This document shows positions 37,052-50,019 of a stretch of 64,000 nt of DNA, one piece after another. How positions within the stretch are numbered: the first letter of the stretch is position 1; every line of letters starts with the position of its first letter. Below the pieces are notes generated by a model. It was not told the origin of the DNA. It ran no database searches and saw nothing but the letters and a program-made list of their open reading frames with translations. A program made the translations under genes and the position numbers. The DNA lies in contig NC_135559.1 of NCBI RefSeq assembly GCF_964340395.1, positions 18,261,050 to 18,325,049 of the forward strand, given 5' to 3'. Origin of the DNA: Glandiceps talaboti. Its lineage: Eukaryota > Hemichordata > Enteropneusta > Spengelidae.

Positions 37052-38098
37052 CTATTGGTAAAACACGGGTAGAAATGTTAAAGAAATAACCTTGTACCTT
37101 AGAAAAGAGTAAATATCGATTTCATACAGCCTTCTGTGATTGGCTTAGACCATGTCATATGGTACAATATATGAACTATTGACCCACAGAGACCTTAATT
37201 TACATATTCAATGGCCACTGTTATACTTCTAATTTTGTGTAAATTATATATGGTGTATGTGAGTCCTATTGGACAAATGAAGGCTTTGATTGTACATTTG
37301 AGAGCACTTGGGTGACTAACTGAGTTATATTGTGTATACTATATACCACAATATTACAACACATACTTATTTCTGTGTAACGACAGACATGAGTCAATAA
37401 CCACATTGCAACTTAAGCTCATTTGTGGCTCATACTAAGGGCTAACATTGTGAACACAGTATTTTTTGGTGAGTAATGTTGAAGTGACATACATTGGCGC
37501 TAACATCATTCTGCAACATTTATAATTACATGTGCTACATTTACATGACATGAATGTATGGTAACGTCTGAAAAGCTAAACATTTCTCCCCTTCTATTGT
37601 GGTTTAATTGTTGTCGCTGACACTATTTTGTAAATGTCTCTCACACATGCAGGGTTAGCTGTGGCTGTGTATGGGGGTTAGTTACTCTGATGACAAAAAC
37701 AATGGTTAGCCAAAAATGAAAGTCACAAGTCCACGGTGGGTGGGTTTGGGAGGGGGGGGTTCAGAAGTTGAAGTAAGATTTTAGAATTGAAATGTCTGTA
37801 TTTGGTGACCCTTTTAATTCATCATATGCTAAAATCATGAAATATTTGAGTTGATGTGTGGACTTTCTGTTAGCAAAGGCACAATATTGATGCCTTCACA
37901 TGTATATTTGTGTGTTACTAGATTTTAGAATAAGACTGTTGTCCACAGAACTTTCTGTATTATAACCCTAATCTCTAAATCTTTAATCTCTCTAAACTCA
38001 ATCTTTTCACACTGATTTTTTTCAATCACAGTTTTTGATTCATTTTATCAAAAGATATATGAGGCTGTAATATGCTTTTTTGACAACGCTGAAGAATT
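37052..38098. other. Intron or upstream region of the zinc-finger pseudogene
   Basis: 37052-37440 is an inverted copy of 63390-63795, the intron before the matching exon of the right-hand paralogue. Beyond 37440 homology is lost. No exon matching the paralogue's exon 1 was found. A short G-run lies at 37752-37760. Confidence 0.6.
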
Positions 38099-38400
38099 CT
38101 AGTTGAAAGTCAACATCATGTTTGGCATGTAATTCATGCATAACTGTACACAGATATCAATATGTATATCATCAGTTTTGGTCGGTTCACACTTCGTCTT
38201 TGTAAATAGTTGAGTATTAATGGAGTATATAACGGTGACCTCTGAGATAACTCCTAAGCAGTGAATAATTGTGACACATTCGCTAGTTTGTGGCTCGTTG
38301 ACGAACGCCGTGATTCCAAATTTTGAGTCGGCAGTTTGGCTAAAGTAGCACAAGTCTGAGTCGCCAGTCAATAAATAAATTTGATATTCGACCATCTCAT
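38099..38400 (-). CDS. Possible exon, unknown product
   Basis: An open stretch of about 100 codons ending in TAG, with balanced codon use and several cysteines (SDLCYFSQTADSKFGITAF, TSECVTIIHCLG). It starts just after possible acceptors CCAG and GATGAG. It resembles neither neighbour nor any family I know. It may be a real 3' exon or chance. Confidence 0.25.
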
Positions 38401-38497
38401 CTGGCAATCAGCGGCACAAACACTGCTCATGCATATTCAGTTGAAAGAAAATTAAAATAAAATCATTCTGTGAGAAAGCATTGTAGGTGATGCATAA

Positions 38498-38839
38498 TTA
38501 CCATATGTAGAAACCAAGTGTGAAATTGACAAGGAATGGATAGTTCAGATTATGGTGCGAGTTGAAGCCTGACTGAATGTCATGACAGAAATTGAATATC
38601 ACGGTAAATTTTTCTCCTCTACAGACAGAATGTGGAACCGATCTTTGTCCATGTACTTTTAATTTTAAATACAACAGAGTCATTGCATCAAATATCAATT
38701 TGTGTTGTTTGACTTGGTATACATGTATGTTATAAGTAAGTGGAACTACATTGAAGATTACTGCATATCTCTTATTAGTATGATCAGAGAATAAGACACA
38801 TTGTACTAAGCAGCCATTACTGTATGTCTGTTTGATCAT
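38498..38839 (-). CDS. Possible exon, unknown product
   Basis: An open frame of 113 codons from ATG, ending in TAA that overlaps a candidate donor (ATATG then GTAATT). Segments such as KRYAVIFNVVPLTYNIHVYQ and GEKFTVIFNFCHDIQ alternate like beta strands. No splice choice joins it cleanly to 38099-38400. Unrecognised. Confidence 0.25.
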   Translation of the reverse strand: MIKQTYSNGCLVQCVLFSDHTNKRYAVIFNVVPLTYNIHVYQVKQHKLIFDAMTLLYLKLKVHGQRSVPHSVCRGEKFTVIFNFCHDIQSGFNSHHNLNYPFLVNFTLGFYIW

Positions 38840-39210
38840 TTACTATCATAAATTTTGTGATGTCAACGACAGTAATGGTGTAGAACAAGACAGAAAACAT
38901 TGTAGCATATTATTCCCATGATTTATATCTAATTTAGACAAATGACCATACAAAATGTATCAGTTAAGAAGTACATGTAACGTCAAGTTTATGATTACAG
39001 CATCTATCTGTAATCTTTTTTTGGTATATGTACTATAATGTAGCATATTTACTGACTGGTGATACGGAATACATGCAAAATACATCCATGTTGTATATAT
39101 GAGCCGTGCTGAGTGTTGTGCCGAGTGACTGACCATATGACTGACGCCCTCAACGATGAGGAATGAAATACAAAAAAAAACCACAACGAGGTCAGAACGA
39201 ACGAGCAGCT

Positions 39211-39911
39211 AAGGGGAGAACCATTTGATTTCTGGGGGGGGGGGGGTATGGAGGATTTTGAGAAAAAAAAATTGTTTCCAGGTGAACCAGAAAAAAAATT
39301 TGATCCTGTAATGGCTTTAGAAAAACAATTTGTCATAACAGACAGAAGTGAAAAAAAAATTGTCACAATGCACCAGAAATGAGCAAATTTGGAACAAACC
39401 TTATTCTCATGTATTCTTTGGCGGCGCAAATGTTTTTAATACAAGTATAAATTCCTGTTTTTTTCCAGCACTTATCATTAAAGCATGCACTATATAGCTC
39501 TGCTTTGAACCCAAGTGCACACAAAGTTTTCCTTTCCTTTTCTAACCCAAGAAAACATATTTCAGGATTTTTGTTGTAATATCTCAATGACGCAAGTCAA
39601 TATCTAAAGGGGACTATTTGGATTCTGTAAATTAAGACAATTTAAACAACAAGACAGGAGTCAATAAACTAGTGCCACATTACACATGCAAGATAGTTTC
39701 TTCTGGTTCCTGGTACTACTATGATGGCTTAAAGGAAAGTAATTCACAGGGGTCAGGAGTATAGCACTCCCCAGATCAGTCAGCTCCTCAGGGATATTTT
39801 ACCAGTCATCTTTTGTACATACGAATTTAAGTATCAGAAGTATGGTTGGTAGACAGACGTCTTTCATACTAACTGCTAATTTTTCTACTTGCACAGAACA
39901 AGTTATTTGGA

Positions 39912-39963
<52 letters not shown>

Positions 39964-40181
39964 TACACACGTACAGTTGTGAACCATTGTGACGTGGTAT
40001 AGGTATGAACAACGCATTACAAACTTAATGACTTATTAAAAAAATAAATTGCACTGCTACTCCATTTGAGAGAAAAAAATTGATGCAGGACTGACAGTAG
40101 AAGAAAAAAATTGCTGTCACTCTGACTGAAAATACGTACCTTCCTCCATACCCCCCCCCAGAATCAATTGGTTCTCCCCTA
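39211..40181. mobile_element. TIR element, about 970 bp, with G-run ends
   Basis: Left end AAGGGGAGAACCATTTGATT, a G13 run and TATGGAGGA; right end is the inverted TCCATACC, C-run, CAATTGGTTCTCCCCTTA-like sequence. The interior has repeated AGAAAAAAAATTG words, a (TAA)n tract at 39915-39962 and no transposase. A similar G-rich left end occurs at 420-540 and perhaps 11890. Confidence 0.75.
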
Positions 40182-40194
40182 ATACAATAGACGT

Positions 40195-40329
40195 ATGTCT
40201 TTAGACGTCCCTCGTGGTCTTGACTTAGCGGCCAGCTACGAGTTGGGGCTCATAGCCGTATCCTCTACATCTGGACGAAGACATTATCTGGATTGTACCT
40301 ACCTGCATACTAACAGCAATTACTTTCAG
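40195..40329 (+). CDS. Possible first exon, unknown product
   Basis: ATG followed by 45 open codons (MSLDVPRGLDLAASYELGLI, then RRHYLDCTYLHTNSNYFQ) ending at a strong donor CAG/GTAAGA in phase 0. An in-frame stop lies just upstream, inside the end of the TIR element. It is less AT-rich than its surroundings. No downstream partner is certain; the open stretch at 45010 is in a compatible phase. Confidence 0.3.
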
Positions 40330-41904
40330 GTAAGAATGCTTTCGTTGTTACTAAGGAAAATACAAAACTGAAGTGATGTCAGCGTCCGAGCCGGCGTGAA
40401 CTTTTCTCCTGTATAGTAGTCGAACTACTCCCATACAATGCATAGACGTGACTATGACAGGCGAAAGTTTGTTTGACTTATAGCGAGTTTTGAAGATGGG
40501 TTGGCTAGTTTCAAGTGCACTGTTTGAATTTGTGCTTGGGTATAAAACTCCTACTGGTTGTTGCAAAGTGTTTCACAGAAAAATGCTGTTATTTTGGTAG
40601 CATGGTTGCGAGACCACCGAATACTACCGGAATTTCGCGCTAAAAATTACAATTAGTGTTATAGCCCAATGAATTTTTACTAAATTTTGATAAACTCCCC
40701 ACTTGTTTCGAACCAAAAGTCCCCGCCCAAACTAGTAGGTTTTGAAAAGAAATTCACGGACTTCATTGAGCAGTTGCCCATCTTTTAAATTTGCCGCCCA
40801 TGTGGTGTGAACTAAAGGCCATGGCGATCTTTGCTACCTTTTGATAGTGCTCCGAGCTGCTACCTACTCCAACTCACCCAATTCACCCTTTCACTTGTTT
40901 AATTAAATTTGAAATTTTATTTGTGGTATTTTCTACAGTTACAGCAAAATTCATTGTAATTTTGACTGTGCTGAAGCAAATTCAGAAGCTTTCCTTTGTT
41001 CAGTACAAAACATTCTTTGAATAAATTAGCACAGAGTGAATAAATTAAATACTCGTTTCCCAGTTGATGCAGCTTTCAATAGCATTTTTGCTCATTCGCT
41101 TGCCCAAAATTCATTATTATCCCCAAGTTTACCTATTACAATTATTTGCCTGAGTTTACTTACATTTTGAAACCAAATACTGGTAAATTACTAAATAAAA
41201 ATATTTTCCCTTCTCAAAAATTAGTAAATTTATTCAATTCTAGAAAATAGTATACCAGGTGGTCACATTTTACTTTGACTCATTATTTTGTATTTTGGGG
41301 GAATTTGGCATCCTACTGCTGCCACTTCGCATAGGGAGAGTGTGAAGGAAGGTTAGGATGGGTACAATAATATCAGGCCATGTCAATCAAGTCACTGCTG
41401 ACAACCATGTACTGAATTAATTGTCAGGTGTGATGTGAGGAGAGAAGTCAAAGTGGGTCTCACAGGAGTAGAACAGGAACAGTTGGGTAAGATATATTGT
41501 AATGCTGTTGTTGAGATGTTGATCTCATTCCCGACAATATATTGGGAGTGTGGCCATCTAGTTTTTGAGTGTTAAAGTTCTTGCTGTTGTGTAAACTCAG
41601 TCAGTGAGATCCAAACACTGGTATTGAGATCTAACACATTCTATACAGTGCTAGTAGTTGGGAAATATCCAATACCATTCAAAATGTCAACATGGTGGCA
41701 GCGGTGGGATTAAGTCCTTTAAACTAATGATTCTGGGACTAGTGTCAGTACGTAAACCATGTTTTTGAAATATTACAGGGTGAAGGTCAAAAGTAATAGA
41801 AGGGATGGGGGAAGGGTCATATTTTACATAACAACCTGGGCCCGACCCCCCCCCCCCCCATTTACTGATGGCGCCCTTAACCATGTATATCAGTGGGGTT
41901 TTAG

Positions 41905-42085
41905 GGTTGTCGTTGGCTGAGCGATTAGCTCATACGCCTCTTACCTCTGTCGTCTGGGTTCGAACCCACCAGGTGACGACTGTGATTAAATTTACCATGC
42001 TGTTTAAAGTAAGGAGAGTGTTGTTCAGTTTGAATTGTCTGACCCAAATCACTCCAAACTGCATATTATTCTTCATCAAGAAATA
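41905..42085 (+). mobile_element. tRNA-derived SINE or tRNA pseudogene
   Basis: GTCGTTG and TGACGAC can close a 7-bp acceptor stem. TGGCTGAGCGATTAGCTCA resembles an A box and GGGTTCGAACCCA is a consensus B box. The T stem does not close properly and an unrelated 3' body ending in AAGAAATAAAGG follows, so this is better read as a SINE head than a working tRNA. Confidence 0.55.
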
Positions 42086-42344
42086 AAGGATTTAGGAATG
42101 TAAAAGTTGTTGAGTATCAAGCAGTGATAATTGTATCTGTCAATAATTTATATATATATATTCTATATAATATATATATATATTCTATATAAGAATTTGT
42201 CATTGATTACTTAATATTCCACTTTTAATGTTAATCCTTCAATTTTTTGTCCTTTCAGGTAAAAGGACATGGATGCACTTGTCAATGAAAATCAATCAAG
42301 AAATTTCAGTAACCTGTAAGCTAATGAAGTTTGAGACAACCAAG

Positions 42345-42445
42345 ATAAGGGCGGCCCTTTTTATTTTTCTGTTTCTCATCTCCCGACCGACCCTAATTTG
42401 CAGCTCCGACATCAGAAAAAAAAAAGTTTTTTTATTTCCGACCGA
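42345..42445 (+). repeat. Dispersed pyrimidine-rich repeat
   Basis: Second copy of the TTTCTGTTTCTCAT / CCGACCGACCC / CTCCGACATCAG family of 22.2 kb. Confidence 0.5.
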
Positions 42446-42562
42446 TCCCTGAGCACAGCAAAATTGTAAGGTTCCCCATGGCGTCTTAGGCCAGTTCTGC
42501 AGAGGCCACGACCTTGCGACATTGGCCCCCTAAAATTACAAATGAAGCAATAATTTTCCCAC

Positions 42563-42703
42563 CTTGCGTCGCTTTGGCGCATTCATTTTACGGCAGACAT
42601 CAAAATTATCTAAGTCCACGGCCGGACCAGGCCAGGCTCTGACTCGACGTGAATCCCACAAGAAGTATACTGACTGCGTAAGGGAAAGTTTTGTTGACAT
42701 CAT
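42563..42703 (-). CDS. Possible first exon, unknown product
   Basis: ATG ATG opens 47 codons (MMSTKLSLTQSVYFLWDSRR ... MNAPKRRK) to a donor AAG/GTGGGA in phase 0. The region 42.48-43.15 kb is CpG-rich for this window and could be a promoter. No following exon was identified. The basic end could be part of a nuclear localisation signal, which is speculation. Confidence 0.3.
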
Positions 42704-43740
42704 ATAAGATACAGTGACAACGCGCAGTTCTATTGTTAACATAAAAATGCCACAAAAAGATCAACTTTGATAAACTTAATCTACAAATTAAAACATTAGA
42801 GGGATTAGATGAAACGTCGAAATGGACGTCTCTCGTCACATGTTTTGTCTACTGTCACTGTCGTGACCTCTGACCTAATCACTGACGTGTGCGAAACACT
42901 GAACTTGCTATCGGAACATCTATCTGCCATGCCACAGCTCAGAAGCCTTCGTGAACCAAATTTATGGGACAGGTTGTGATTTTCATTTGTTGATGGGTTA
43001 AATTAAATGAGTACATGTGTATTTTGATTCCGAAAAAGCTGTGTTAGGGGATCGTGTTGCATGATGTTGACAGTGCTAGTGACACATGTGAATGTTGGGC
43101 ACTGAATCAATGCGTAATCACTGGCATGGCCACTATAGACGGCCGATGTATGTGCGCCCGGTCAGACATGAAGAACGAACTTGTTGTGCAAATCAGAAAA
43201 AAATTAATGTAATATTTACAGAGCAGCCCAACTTTGACTTTGTTGATAGTTGTAGTTAAAGATTCAAGTTCTGAGTTTCAAGGACACCTAATGTCAGCTT
43301 TCCGTATCATTGCAAGTTTACGGTACGTAACTATGCTGTCATTTGATATAGCAGGACCAAATCATGATACACAGCCAGTAACGGTTAATTAATAACAAAT
43401 AAATTATTTTAAAGTTTGTTTGACTATTATTTGTAAGTTTTTCGTTCACATTTGTTACTTTTTAAAGTCAGGGATTTTTTTTCTTCAAAATGTCATGAAT
43501 TTGAAGAGGGAATGATAAACACAGCAGTGTACTAACAATTTTAAAAATGAAACAAGTGGTTACAAGTTTAGGATTTCTCAAAGTTTTTATTCAATCATAT
43601 GTTCACTGTGACTTATTTTGAAGTTGTTCATTGTCCTTGTCTGAAAAAAAGGAATTATAAATTTTAGCACTGCTATTCATTGATATTTAGATTAAAAATT
43701 GTGACTACCTGGCTGTCCAATCTTTCTAAACAATATATCA

Positions 43741-43746
<6 letters not shown>

Positions 43747-43822
<76 letters not shown>
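43747..43822. repeat. (TA)n microsatellite
   Basis: About 38 TA units. Confidence 0.95.
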
Positions 43823-43823
<1 letters not shown>

Positions 43824-44449
43824 CTTAAAATTACATAATCTTAATTGCCTTCTTTTTCTAAGGTGTAATGTGTAGTACACAATTTTCAAAAAATAGCTTA
43901 CTGGGAACTTATTATGAATGGAATTTTTTTATGTAGTTAGGTAATGGTCTATACGTAATGGAATATCTCAGACCACAGTATCTCTATAGTGGTCTGAGAT
44001 AATTTATATGAATATTTCATAGACAATAATAATTGACCCCACTCCCTGTCAAATGACACCACTTTTTGGAACCAAGGGGCCTGTGTCCCCACTTGTTGGA
44101 AACCTTGGCAGAACACCGCCGTCTAACCCCCCCCCCCCCCTCTCACCCACAAGTTCACACTGAAGAAAAATGTTTCATAGAAGTAATGGTTTATATAAAT
44201 GAAAATTCATCTAGCACACTGATGACAATCACGTAAGTGTTTCAAAAAGTTTCATACTAAAGTTCAAATTGGATAACTTGAAAACATTGTTAGCGATGGC
44301 AATGCCACTTTGATTAATAGGACGAATGTATTAGTACTCCTGATAAAATCACACAATAGTTCATGGCTACAGATATACACCCATCAGGATGATAAGTATT
44401 TAATCATCTTCTTACAAAGTTGTTCTACAGACTTGTCAACCTTGCTAAA

Positions 44450-44665
44450 ATGAAGGCAAGAGACTTGTAACAAGGAATTCAATAAAGAGAAGAGAAATGA
44501 AGTTGTATAGAGACTAACAGGACAGATAGGACAGAGAATAGAACTGAAAAAATACATTTTTTTTTCTTGCCCCCCTTTTTTTTATTTCGCCCGCCCGACC
44601 CGCCTGACTATTCCATTGGAGATGAGAAACAAAAAAAAAAAAAACCTCACCCTAAGTTCATCTAA
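44450..44665 (+). repeat. Dispersed repeat, third copy
   Basis: GGAATTCAATAAAGAGAAGA and the TCTCATCTCC family (inverted) with long A and T runs, related to 22.5 and 42.35 kb. Confidence 0.45.
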
Positions 44666-47216
44666 TTGTTATATTTGGATTTCTCAACCATTAAAGCTTT
44701 GCCGTTGTCTGATTGCACATACACAAAATTGATTTAAGCTCACTAGATGGTAGAATTATCTGATGATAATGTTTATCAACTGGAGTTATTCCTGTTCAAG
44801 TCAGATACTAGTAACTTTCAAGTTTAAATATGGAAGCTGACAGCTCTTAAGTTGTACAGTATTTTTCAAATTCTCTTACAATAATTTGCTATAAAAGCAC
44901 ACAGTGGAACACAGGTAAATATGTCCATACAAATCTATGAAAAGTAAAAACCAATAGACAGTGTTTAAATTTCATATATGGATATTGTTGATATGTATAT
45001 ATTATTCAGGTCGGTTTGCATGTTGCAATACTTGGATGGCTGCATGCAATAAAAGAATCAAAGAAATTTCCACAACATGTGGTAGATTCACCCATCCTCT
45101 GTGCTTTGCATTTTGACCGATAGCGTTTACCTTTCCTTGCAAAATCGAATTCATTGAGAATAAATGAACATGCAATTGGCTAGAAAGGCACAGTGAAATG
45201 AATATGAATTTCACCAGTCATGTATCATATTATTTTGAGTGTGTCAGATGAAAGTTAATGGCATGAACATAGATACAGATATACATTGGATGTAGGGTAT
45301 TATTGGGACAATACTTTGATAGTTGACATAGAAGACATATCGGAATAAGAAGACATATGACCAACTCTTTCACACTGAATCATGCACAGCACTTGCAAAA
45401 CCTTCCACAACTTCACTAGTCCGGTCAAACCCTCAGTTTCTATGGCACAGCCTGAATGACAACATATTATTTAATGCATCAGATATTGATCAGATTGGGT
45501 AAATCTTTTTTGATGCAAGTGTACAGGAGAACCAAACATCACGAAGTCCAGTAAGAAATTGTAATACATTCTGTTTTATTAATAAGTTCTGGCAGACCAA
45601 TAGTTTATATAAACACATCACCCTCTGGTTTGTATTGTTGGTTGGTTGATGAGTTGTTTATTTCGTTTATTAGTTGAATTTGTCATCATTTGGTTGGTTA
45701 GTTTGTCTGTTATTTGGTTGGTGGTTGGCTGGTTGATATTTTTTTTATCTTGATTGGTTTGTTGTCTGCGTTAGTTGGTTGTCTGTTGTTTAAGTCATTT
45801 ATTTTCTTATTTATAGTTGTTTGGTAAGTTGGTTGGTCCTTTGAGTTTGTTGGCTGGTTTGTTGGTTAGTCGGTTAGTTGGTTTGCTTGTCAAGTTCATT
45901 TATTTGTTGGTTGGTTTTGTGGGTCACCAATATTGTACATCAATGATGCATGGAATGAGATTAGAAGGTACTGTGACTATGTACACCATGGGTTGGTCAA
46001 AACTCACCGATAACACACAATGTACAATTGCATTTTCTCTTTTGGCCTCTGTGATGTGTGTTTTTTTTGTTCACATCTACCATCTTCAATGAAAAAAAAT
46101 GTTTATTCAAACTGATCGAAATCTAATGCCTTTGATATCCAGATATGTTGTCAATCAGGCCAGGCCATACAAATTGAATGGGTAACGATACTGGTGAAGT
46201 TATAGAAGAGTTAAATGAGCTGATGTGCCCGATTCAGTGTGAAAGAGTTTGTCACATTGCCATATCTTTCTAATATGTCATCAATGCCAACTGTCACAGT
46301 ATTGAAACAATAATGTCATATTTCCTATATATATCTGTCCCAATAATGATGGCATGAATTGTCATCTGACACATCCAAGATAGCAGGCTCCATGATCGGT
46401 GAAATTCATATTTATTTCATTGTATCTTTTAATGCCAATTTCATGTTTATTTTTTGACAATGCAATTAGATTTTACATCGAAAAGTGAAAAGTATTGGTC
46501 ACAATGCAAAGGATGGAGTATGGATATATCTGCAACATTTTGTAGCGATTTCCTTGTTTCATTTAGCAATGCAGTCATCCACGTGTTGCTCCATGTGAAG
46601 TGAAACAAGTATTTCATTAACTGTTTCCCATTGTCCAGCCACAGTTAATGATCAATCTCAAAGTATTAATCATAATTTGCATACTGCTCTGCAGACTATT
46701 GTTTTTTTTATTCACCAATCACTGTGACATTCTTTGTTCATGAGTTGCAAAATACTGTCTGCAAGGTGAGTTGATTTCACTCTCTGTCCAGCTTTCATTC
46801 ACAAGATCTCTATTATGTTCATCAGTTATGAACTAACGTCCAAGACAATGATAATCTGGAGATAATCAATGTATTGTTTTAGCATGACCATGAATGACAT
46901 GGCTTACCTGTAAGTCTCTCTCTTTCTACTCAGATAACTCAAAAAAATCAGAATGTGCAATAGACACCTGCCAGAATTCAAATATGCTGCAAACTATATG
47001 AAAAGCTATTTAGAGCTGATCTTTCTTAGTTTCAAAACCTGTGCTAATCTTTGTCTAGTATTTCGTGATCAACACACATTATTTCTATTAGAAACATCTG
47101 TTATGCTCTCTACCACAGTTGATTTTGATTATTGTCAGATAGTAAATAAAATAAAATAAGCTGTCAATGACCAACCAGACATCAATATAAAAATGCATAC
47201 ATGAGGTTGCCATTAC

Positions 47217-47390
47217 CTTTTTGTCATGCATCCCCAATGGCACACAGCTGCCAAAATTGGTGTCTACTGCCCTTCTGCTCATGAAATGTCCTGAACACAT
47301 TATTTTTGTATTCACTGATATATAGATGTTAATGATTGTTGAATTGTAGGCATCAGCATCCCACTGACCCAGAGGCACCTCAATTGTGAA
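47217..47390 (-). CDS. Possible internal exon, unknown product
   Basis: Exactly 58 open codons between acceptor ATGTAG and donor AAG/GTAATG, phase 0 at both ends (FTIEVPLGQWDADAYNSTII, SGHFMSRRAVDTNFGSC). Codon use looks coding. Stops close the frame outside the splice sites. No partner exon is certain. Unrecognised. Confidence 0.35.
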
Positions 47391-47439
47391 CTACATGTAT
47401 GCCCAATATTAGCTACAGTTGCTGCAGAAATACAATCAT

Positions 47440-47690
47440 AGACTTGGATCCATCACCAAGAACACGTCACAGACCACAGCAGAGTAAATATTTTACAGGA
47501 AGGAGTCGAGACTACAGTGCACCATTATATCAAGAACACTTGTCGCAATCCACCACAAGATGTAAAAATTGTGCAGAAAGAGGAAGAAGTTAAGACTACC
47601 AGTTACATCACCAAGAACACTCTTTGCAATCCAATCCACCACAGTATTAATGTTGTACAGGAAGAGGAAGAAGTCTACAGTTACTATCAG
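47440..47690 (+). repeat. Three tandem units of about 78 bp
   Basis: ATCA(C/A)CAAGAACAC starts recur at about 47451, 47529 and 47609, each followed by CCACCACA and GAAGAGGAAGAAGT-like words. An open frame covers the last two units only. Confidence 0.6.
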
Positions 47691-48821
47691 GGTTGGTCAG
47701 CTTGTCATGGTAAGAATTAATAGTCTGTAACATCTCCAAGTCATTTGGAAGAACTATGCAGCATTTGCACCAACAACGACATGTATTAAATGAGTTACCT
47801 ATAGCATAGAGGTGGTCTTTATGAGAAACAGAAGTTGTAAAATGAACAAGACTATTGCTCACATTATCAACTGTCATGTGAAGCATGTATTTATTATTTG
47901 TCAACAAATCCATAACCCATTCACGATTGTTTTGTCAAATATCAAATACAATATCAACAATAATTAGTAAACAATTCAGCCATTGAAAGGAATAGTTAAA
48001 CTGTTTCCATTGACATGCAGAGTGTATTTGACAAAAAGAAGAATGAAAACTGATTACAGCTCCTGGGTTTGAATATTTGAGATCTCTTTTAAAAGCCATA
48101 CTAGCTAGAAGATTTGACGGGTTACCTGGTATATGATGCTATGGGAAACATGGGTGTTGAGGAATTATTGATTGTAAATTCTGAGAAATTTTATAAATTT
48201 TGAAGATTACTGTATCCTTAAACAATAACAATCTGTCTCTAGATTATTCTTGGGGTTATTTAGCAAAGCCCTAATCCCCTCCTATGGCCACTGTCTTTTA
48301 CATTGAATTGACCTGAAGACGAGGGACCTGCGTACACTCATAAAGTTATGTAGTGCATACATGTGTCTGTGTTTGTGAATAACTTAAAGCTTGAAATCAC
48401 TGGACCTACTGCTAAAGTTGATGCATTTGTTTAGGTGTTACTAGGGTGTCAACTTTAGGGAACTTGTTAAAGACAAAGTGACTGTACCATAGATGGTGAT
48501 AAGGTAACAGAACAACTTAAAGTTAACCCTAGACACAACTTAGTTGGAATGTCTGGTACTACGAGACTGATAATCCATTTGGTATAATAAAGATGAAGAC
48601 CTGTTCAGTGGAGGATGAGTGCAAATTTAGTGGAAAATGTGAAATTGCACCCTAAAATGGCTGACGAGATTTGTGTATTTATTGGGGTGTCCAACAAGAC
48701 TTAAAGTGCACATTAAATATATATATATATATTACAAAATGGGGACAATGGAAACATATCCACCACACTCCTAGCAATATGTTAACTAATTGATGTTGGA
48801 GTCAAAAGAAGCGAGATTAAT

Positions 48822-49062
48822 AGGAACTTGCAAACCCGCCATGTTGAATGTTGCATCATGGGGAATGGGATAATAAATGCTAAATAAATTAGTATTGTAA
48901 ACAATACTGTTACATTGTTTGTAACCACAAATAATCAATTCATAGTCACCCTGACCTTTATGGAAGGTTTATTTTATTGGTAGCTCCAGATTAGGTATTA
49001 CGATAACCACACATAATCCCACAGGCCTTTGCATCTGAGCATGCTCATTCCGGATTGCAAGT
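48822..49062 (-). mobile_element. MITE family C, copy 2
   Basis: Inverted copy of 17545-17790, with AGGAACTTGCAAACC at the left end and GGATTGCAAGT at the right. Confidence 0.75.
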
Positions 49063-49275
49063 GCGCTGTTTAGTATTATTCTAAGGTATGTAAACCCCAG
49101 CAACAATAATAATGATATAGCACATGCAACTTTAAACTCTGCTATTATATCAACTGACATATAAAATTAATTTCAGGCCAGCAATTGTGATACAATGTTA
49201 CAGTGTACTTAATTAGTGCCATCTTATGTTCTAAAACTAAAACTAGCCTTCTCACTTGTTTGATTATGGAGAATA

Positions 49276-49431
49276 CTAGTCTTGCTGCTAGACGTTCAGG
49301 CTTTCTTTCGATACTATAAGCGAACTAAGTTTGCAGTGAGGGCTTGCCCGAACAGTTCCATCCTCGATAGCGATGTTCGGTCGAGTGTCGTATTGTATTG
49401 GAAGAACATCCAAGGTCTAGCAGATAGACAA
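49276..49431 (+). mobile_element. MITE family A, copy 2, with 8-bp target duplication
   Basis: Same ends and interior as 16481-16628. Flanked by GGAGAATA at 49268-49275 and 49432-49439, an 8-bp direct repeat. This supports a hAT-type mode of insertion. Confidence 0.85.
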
Positions 49432-50019
49432 GGAGAATATTTGCTGACAATTTGCACACAAAATTTGAATTAGAATTACTAGTCATAATTATCGAGAATT
49501 TGAAATTCATTCTTATCATACCATTACAATTGAAGAATACCTAACCCATACGAATCTTCAGTGTATTTATTTGGTAGACTGTGTTGCTCAGTCTCTTTGC
49601 GTATGCTTTGGTCACCTCTAGTCTAGGCACCTAACCCTAACCCTTCACCATTAACCAAACTAGCAAATTAACCACAATGTTAATCATATCTGTAAAGACT
49701 AACACAAACAATCTTTGAGTGATTGTTAAGCTTACGCAAAGAGAAAACTCAACTTGTTCTTCCATTTTTGATATAATGATGATTTTTGGGATATAATTAA
49801 TGCTAGTTAGTATACGTTATGTATCATGTTATTTTTAATTGTACCTAAAGATTTGATATAGATTAGAATCCATATGGGTACCAAAATTGTTATATCACCT
49901 CCATGCATCTTTTATTGGGGACAGTTATACATTGAGTAGGGGAACAGCTATACTTGACTTTTCTGAGAAAATACTTTCATGAGGCGAGGGTCACTGACTA
50001 TACAACTACATGTATATAT

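Larger units (their letters stand above)
40330..42500. other. No gene seen; old repeats
   Basis: AT-rich sequence with a poly-C at about 41847-41859 and the tRNA-like SINE at 41.9 kb. Nothing else supported. Confidence 0.5.
43000..47216. other. Mostly AT-rich intergenic or intronic DNA
   Basis: Contains (TA)n at 43747-43822, a dispersed repeat at 44450-44665, and a GGTT-rich patch at 45640-45930. On plus, 45010-45123 is open for 37 codons after a TTATTCAG acceptor (VGLHVAILGWLHAIKESKKF) and then hits TAG; it is exon-like but unproven. Nothing else was seen. Confidence 0.4.
47700..49960. other. No gene seen; two TIR elements
   Basis: AT-rich. Holds MITE C copy 2, MITE A copy 2 and a short (TA)n at 48720-48732. 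A minus-strand open run of about 38 codons from 47907 ends at a possible donor (ATAG/GTAACT), but no acceptor supports it. Confidence 0.5.

Noticed and set aside
36531-37061. 176-codon plus-strand frame with repeats
   Set aside because: Antisense shadow of the 24-residue repeat exon of the zinc-finger pseudogene.
41911-41983. Functional tRNA gene
   Set aside because: A and B boxes and an acceptor stem are present, but the T stem does not close and a SINE-like body follows.
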